This document shows, in pieces, positions 34,929 to 35,007 of a stretch of DNA of 35,007 bases. Where the stretch lies: contig CALHZT010000269.1 in the NCBI GenBank assembly GCA_938040995.1, forward strand, positions 1 through 35,007, read 5' to 3'. Source of the DNA: an uncultured Pirellulaceae bacterium. Lineage in GTDB: Bacteria; Planctomycetota; Planctomycetia; Pirellulales; Pirellulaceae. The first letter of the stretch is position 1; each line of letters starts with the position of its first letter. A model generated the notes under the pieces. The model made no database searches. It had not been told where the DNA came from and saw only the letters and a program-made list of their open reading frames with translations. Both the position numbers and the translations under genes were made by a program.

Positions 34929-35007
34929 GTCGGACTAGCCAACCCGTTCAACTGCATGAACACTCTGAACCGGCACCACTACAAAACCGGACGCTAACGC
35001 GTGGCGG

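Overview
The window looks like chromosome from a planctomycete, most likely of the Pirellulales/Rhodopirellula type. The evidence is the combination of family hallmarks: a BBP7-type outer-membrane barrel, a dockerin-plus-PEP-CTERM protein, a DUF1559 pseudopilin with an H-X9-D ending, an RTX protein with a GLEDRRML leader, a PVC-type small basic protein, a PSP1/Minf_1886 pair, and many long palindromic intergenic repeats. No rRNA, tRNA, prophage or CRISPR array was seen.

Layout. 1-842 is non-coding and repeat-built (a 22-bp minisatellite and a ~150-bp tandem repeat). It is followed by a transaldolase (-), a BBP7 barrel (+), a palindromic element, a 1177-residue MMPL/RND exporter (+) and an internally deleted IS630 copy. 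8374-13451 carries a PEP-CTERM protein, a ketosynthase-like protein that has lost both catalytic histidines, an acyltransferase-like protein (all -) and a divergent HpnA/DFR-like dehydrogenase (+). 13724-15428 is a tight three-gene operon (PSP1/RicT-like, Minf_1886, small membrane protein). Then come trxA, the small basic protein, a 134-bp palindromic tandem repeat, a Ser/Thr kinase, and the compact run rpe - degenerate histidine phosphatase - accD.

20674-21954 encodes a strikingly cysteine-rich secreted protein with a strong terminator. It is followed by scpB, a nest of at least four palindromic repeat families, an uncharacterised helical protein, ferritin and an extended SDR (all -). 26059-28002 is a pseudopilin followed by two paralogous membrane-anchored proteins. 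After that come an RTX protein (-), a DUF2089 regulator with a TPR protein (+), and a secreted prolyl oligopeptidase (-).

The most notable locus is at the right end. The reading frame 34266-34928 encodes an exported thioredoxin/AhpC-like redoxin interrupted by one in-frame TGA. This TGA lies exactly where the first cysteine of the redox motif should be (W-TGA-P-F-C), and the frame stays open and redoxin-like for another 110 codons. A perfect 6-bp hairpin with a GG-starting 5-nt loop begins its loop 20 nt after the TGA, as bacterial SECIS elements do. I read this as a candidate selenoprotein. TGA still acts as an ordinary stop in other genes of the window, and no Sec machinery gene is present here, so the alternative of a nonsense mutation remains open.
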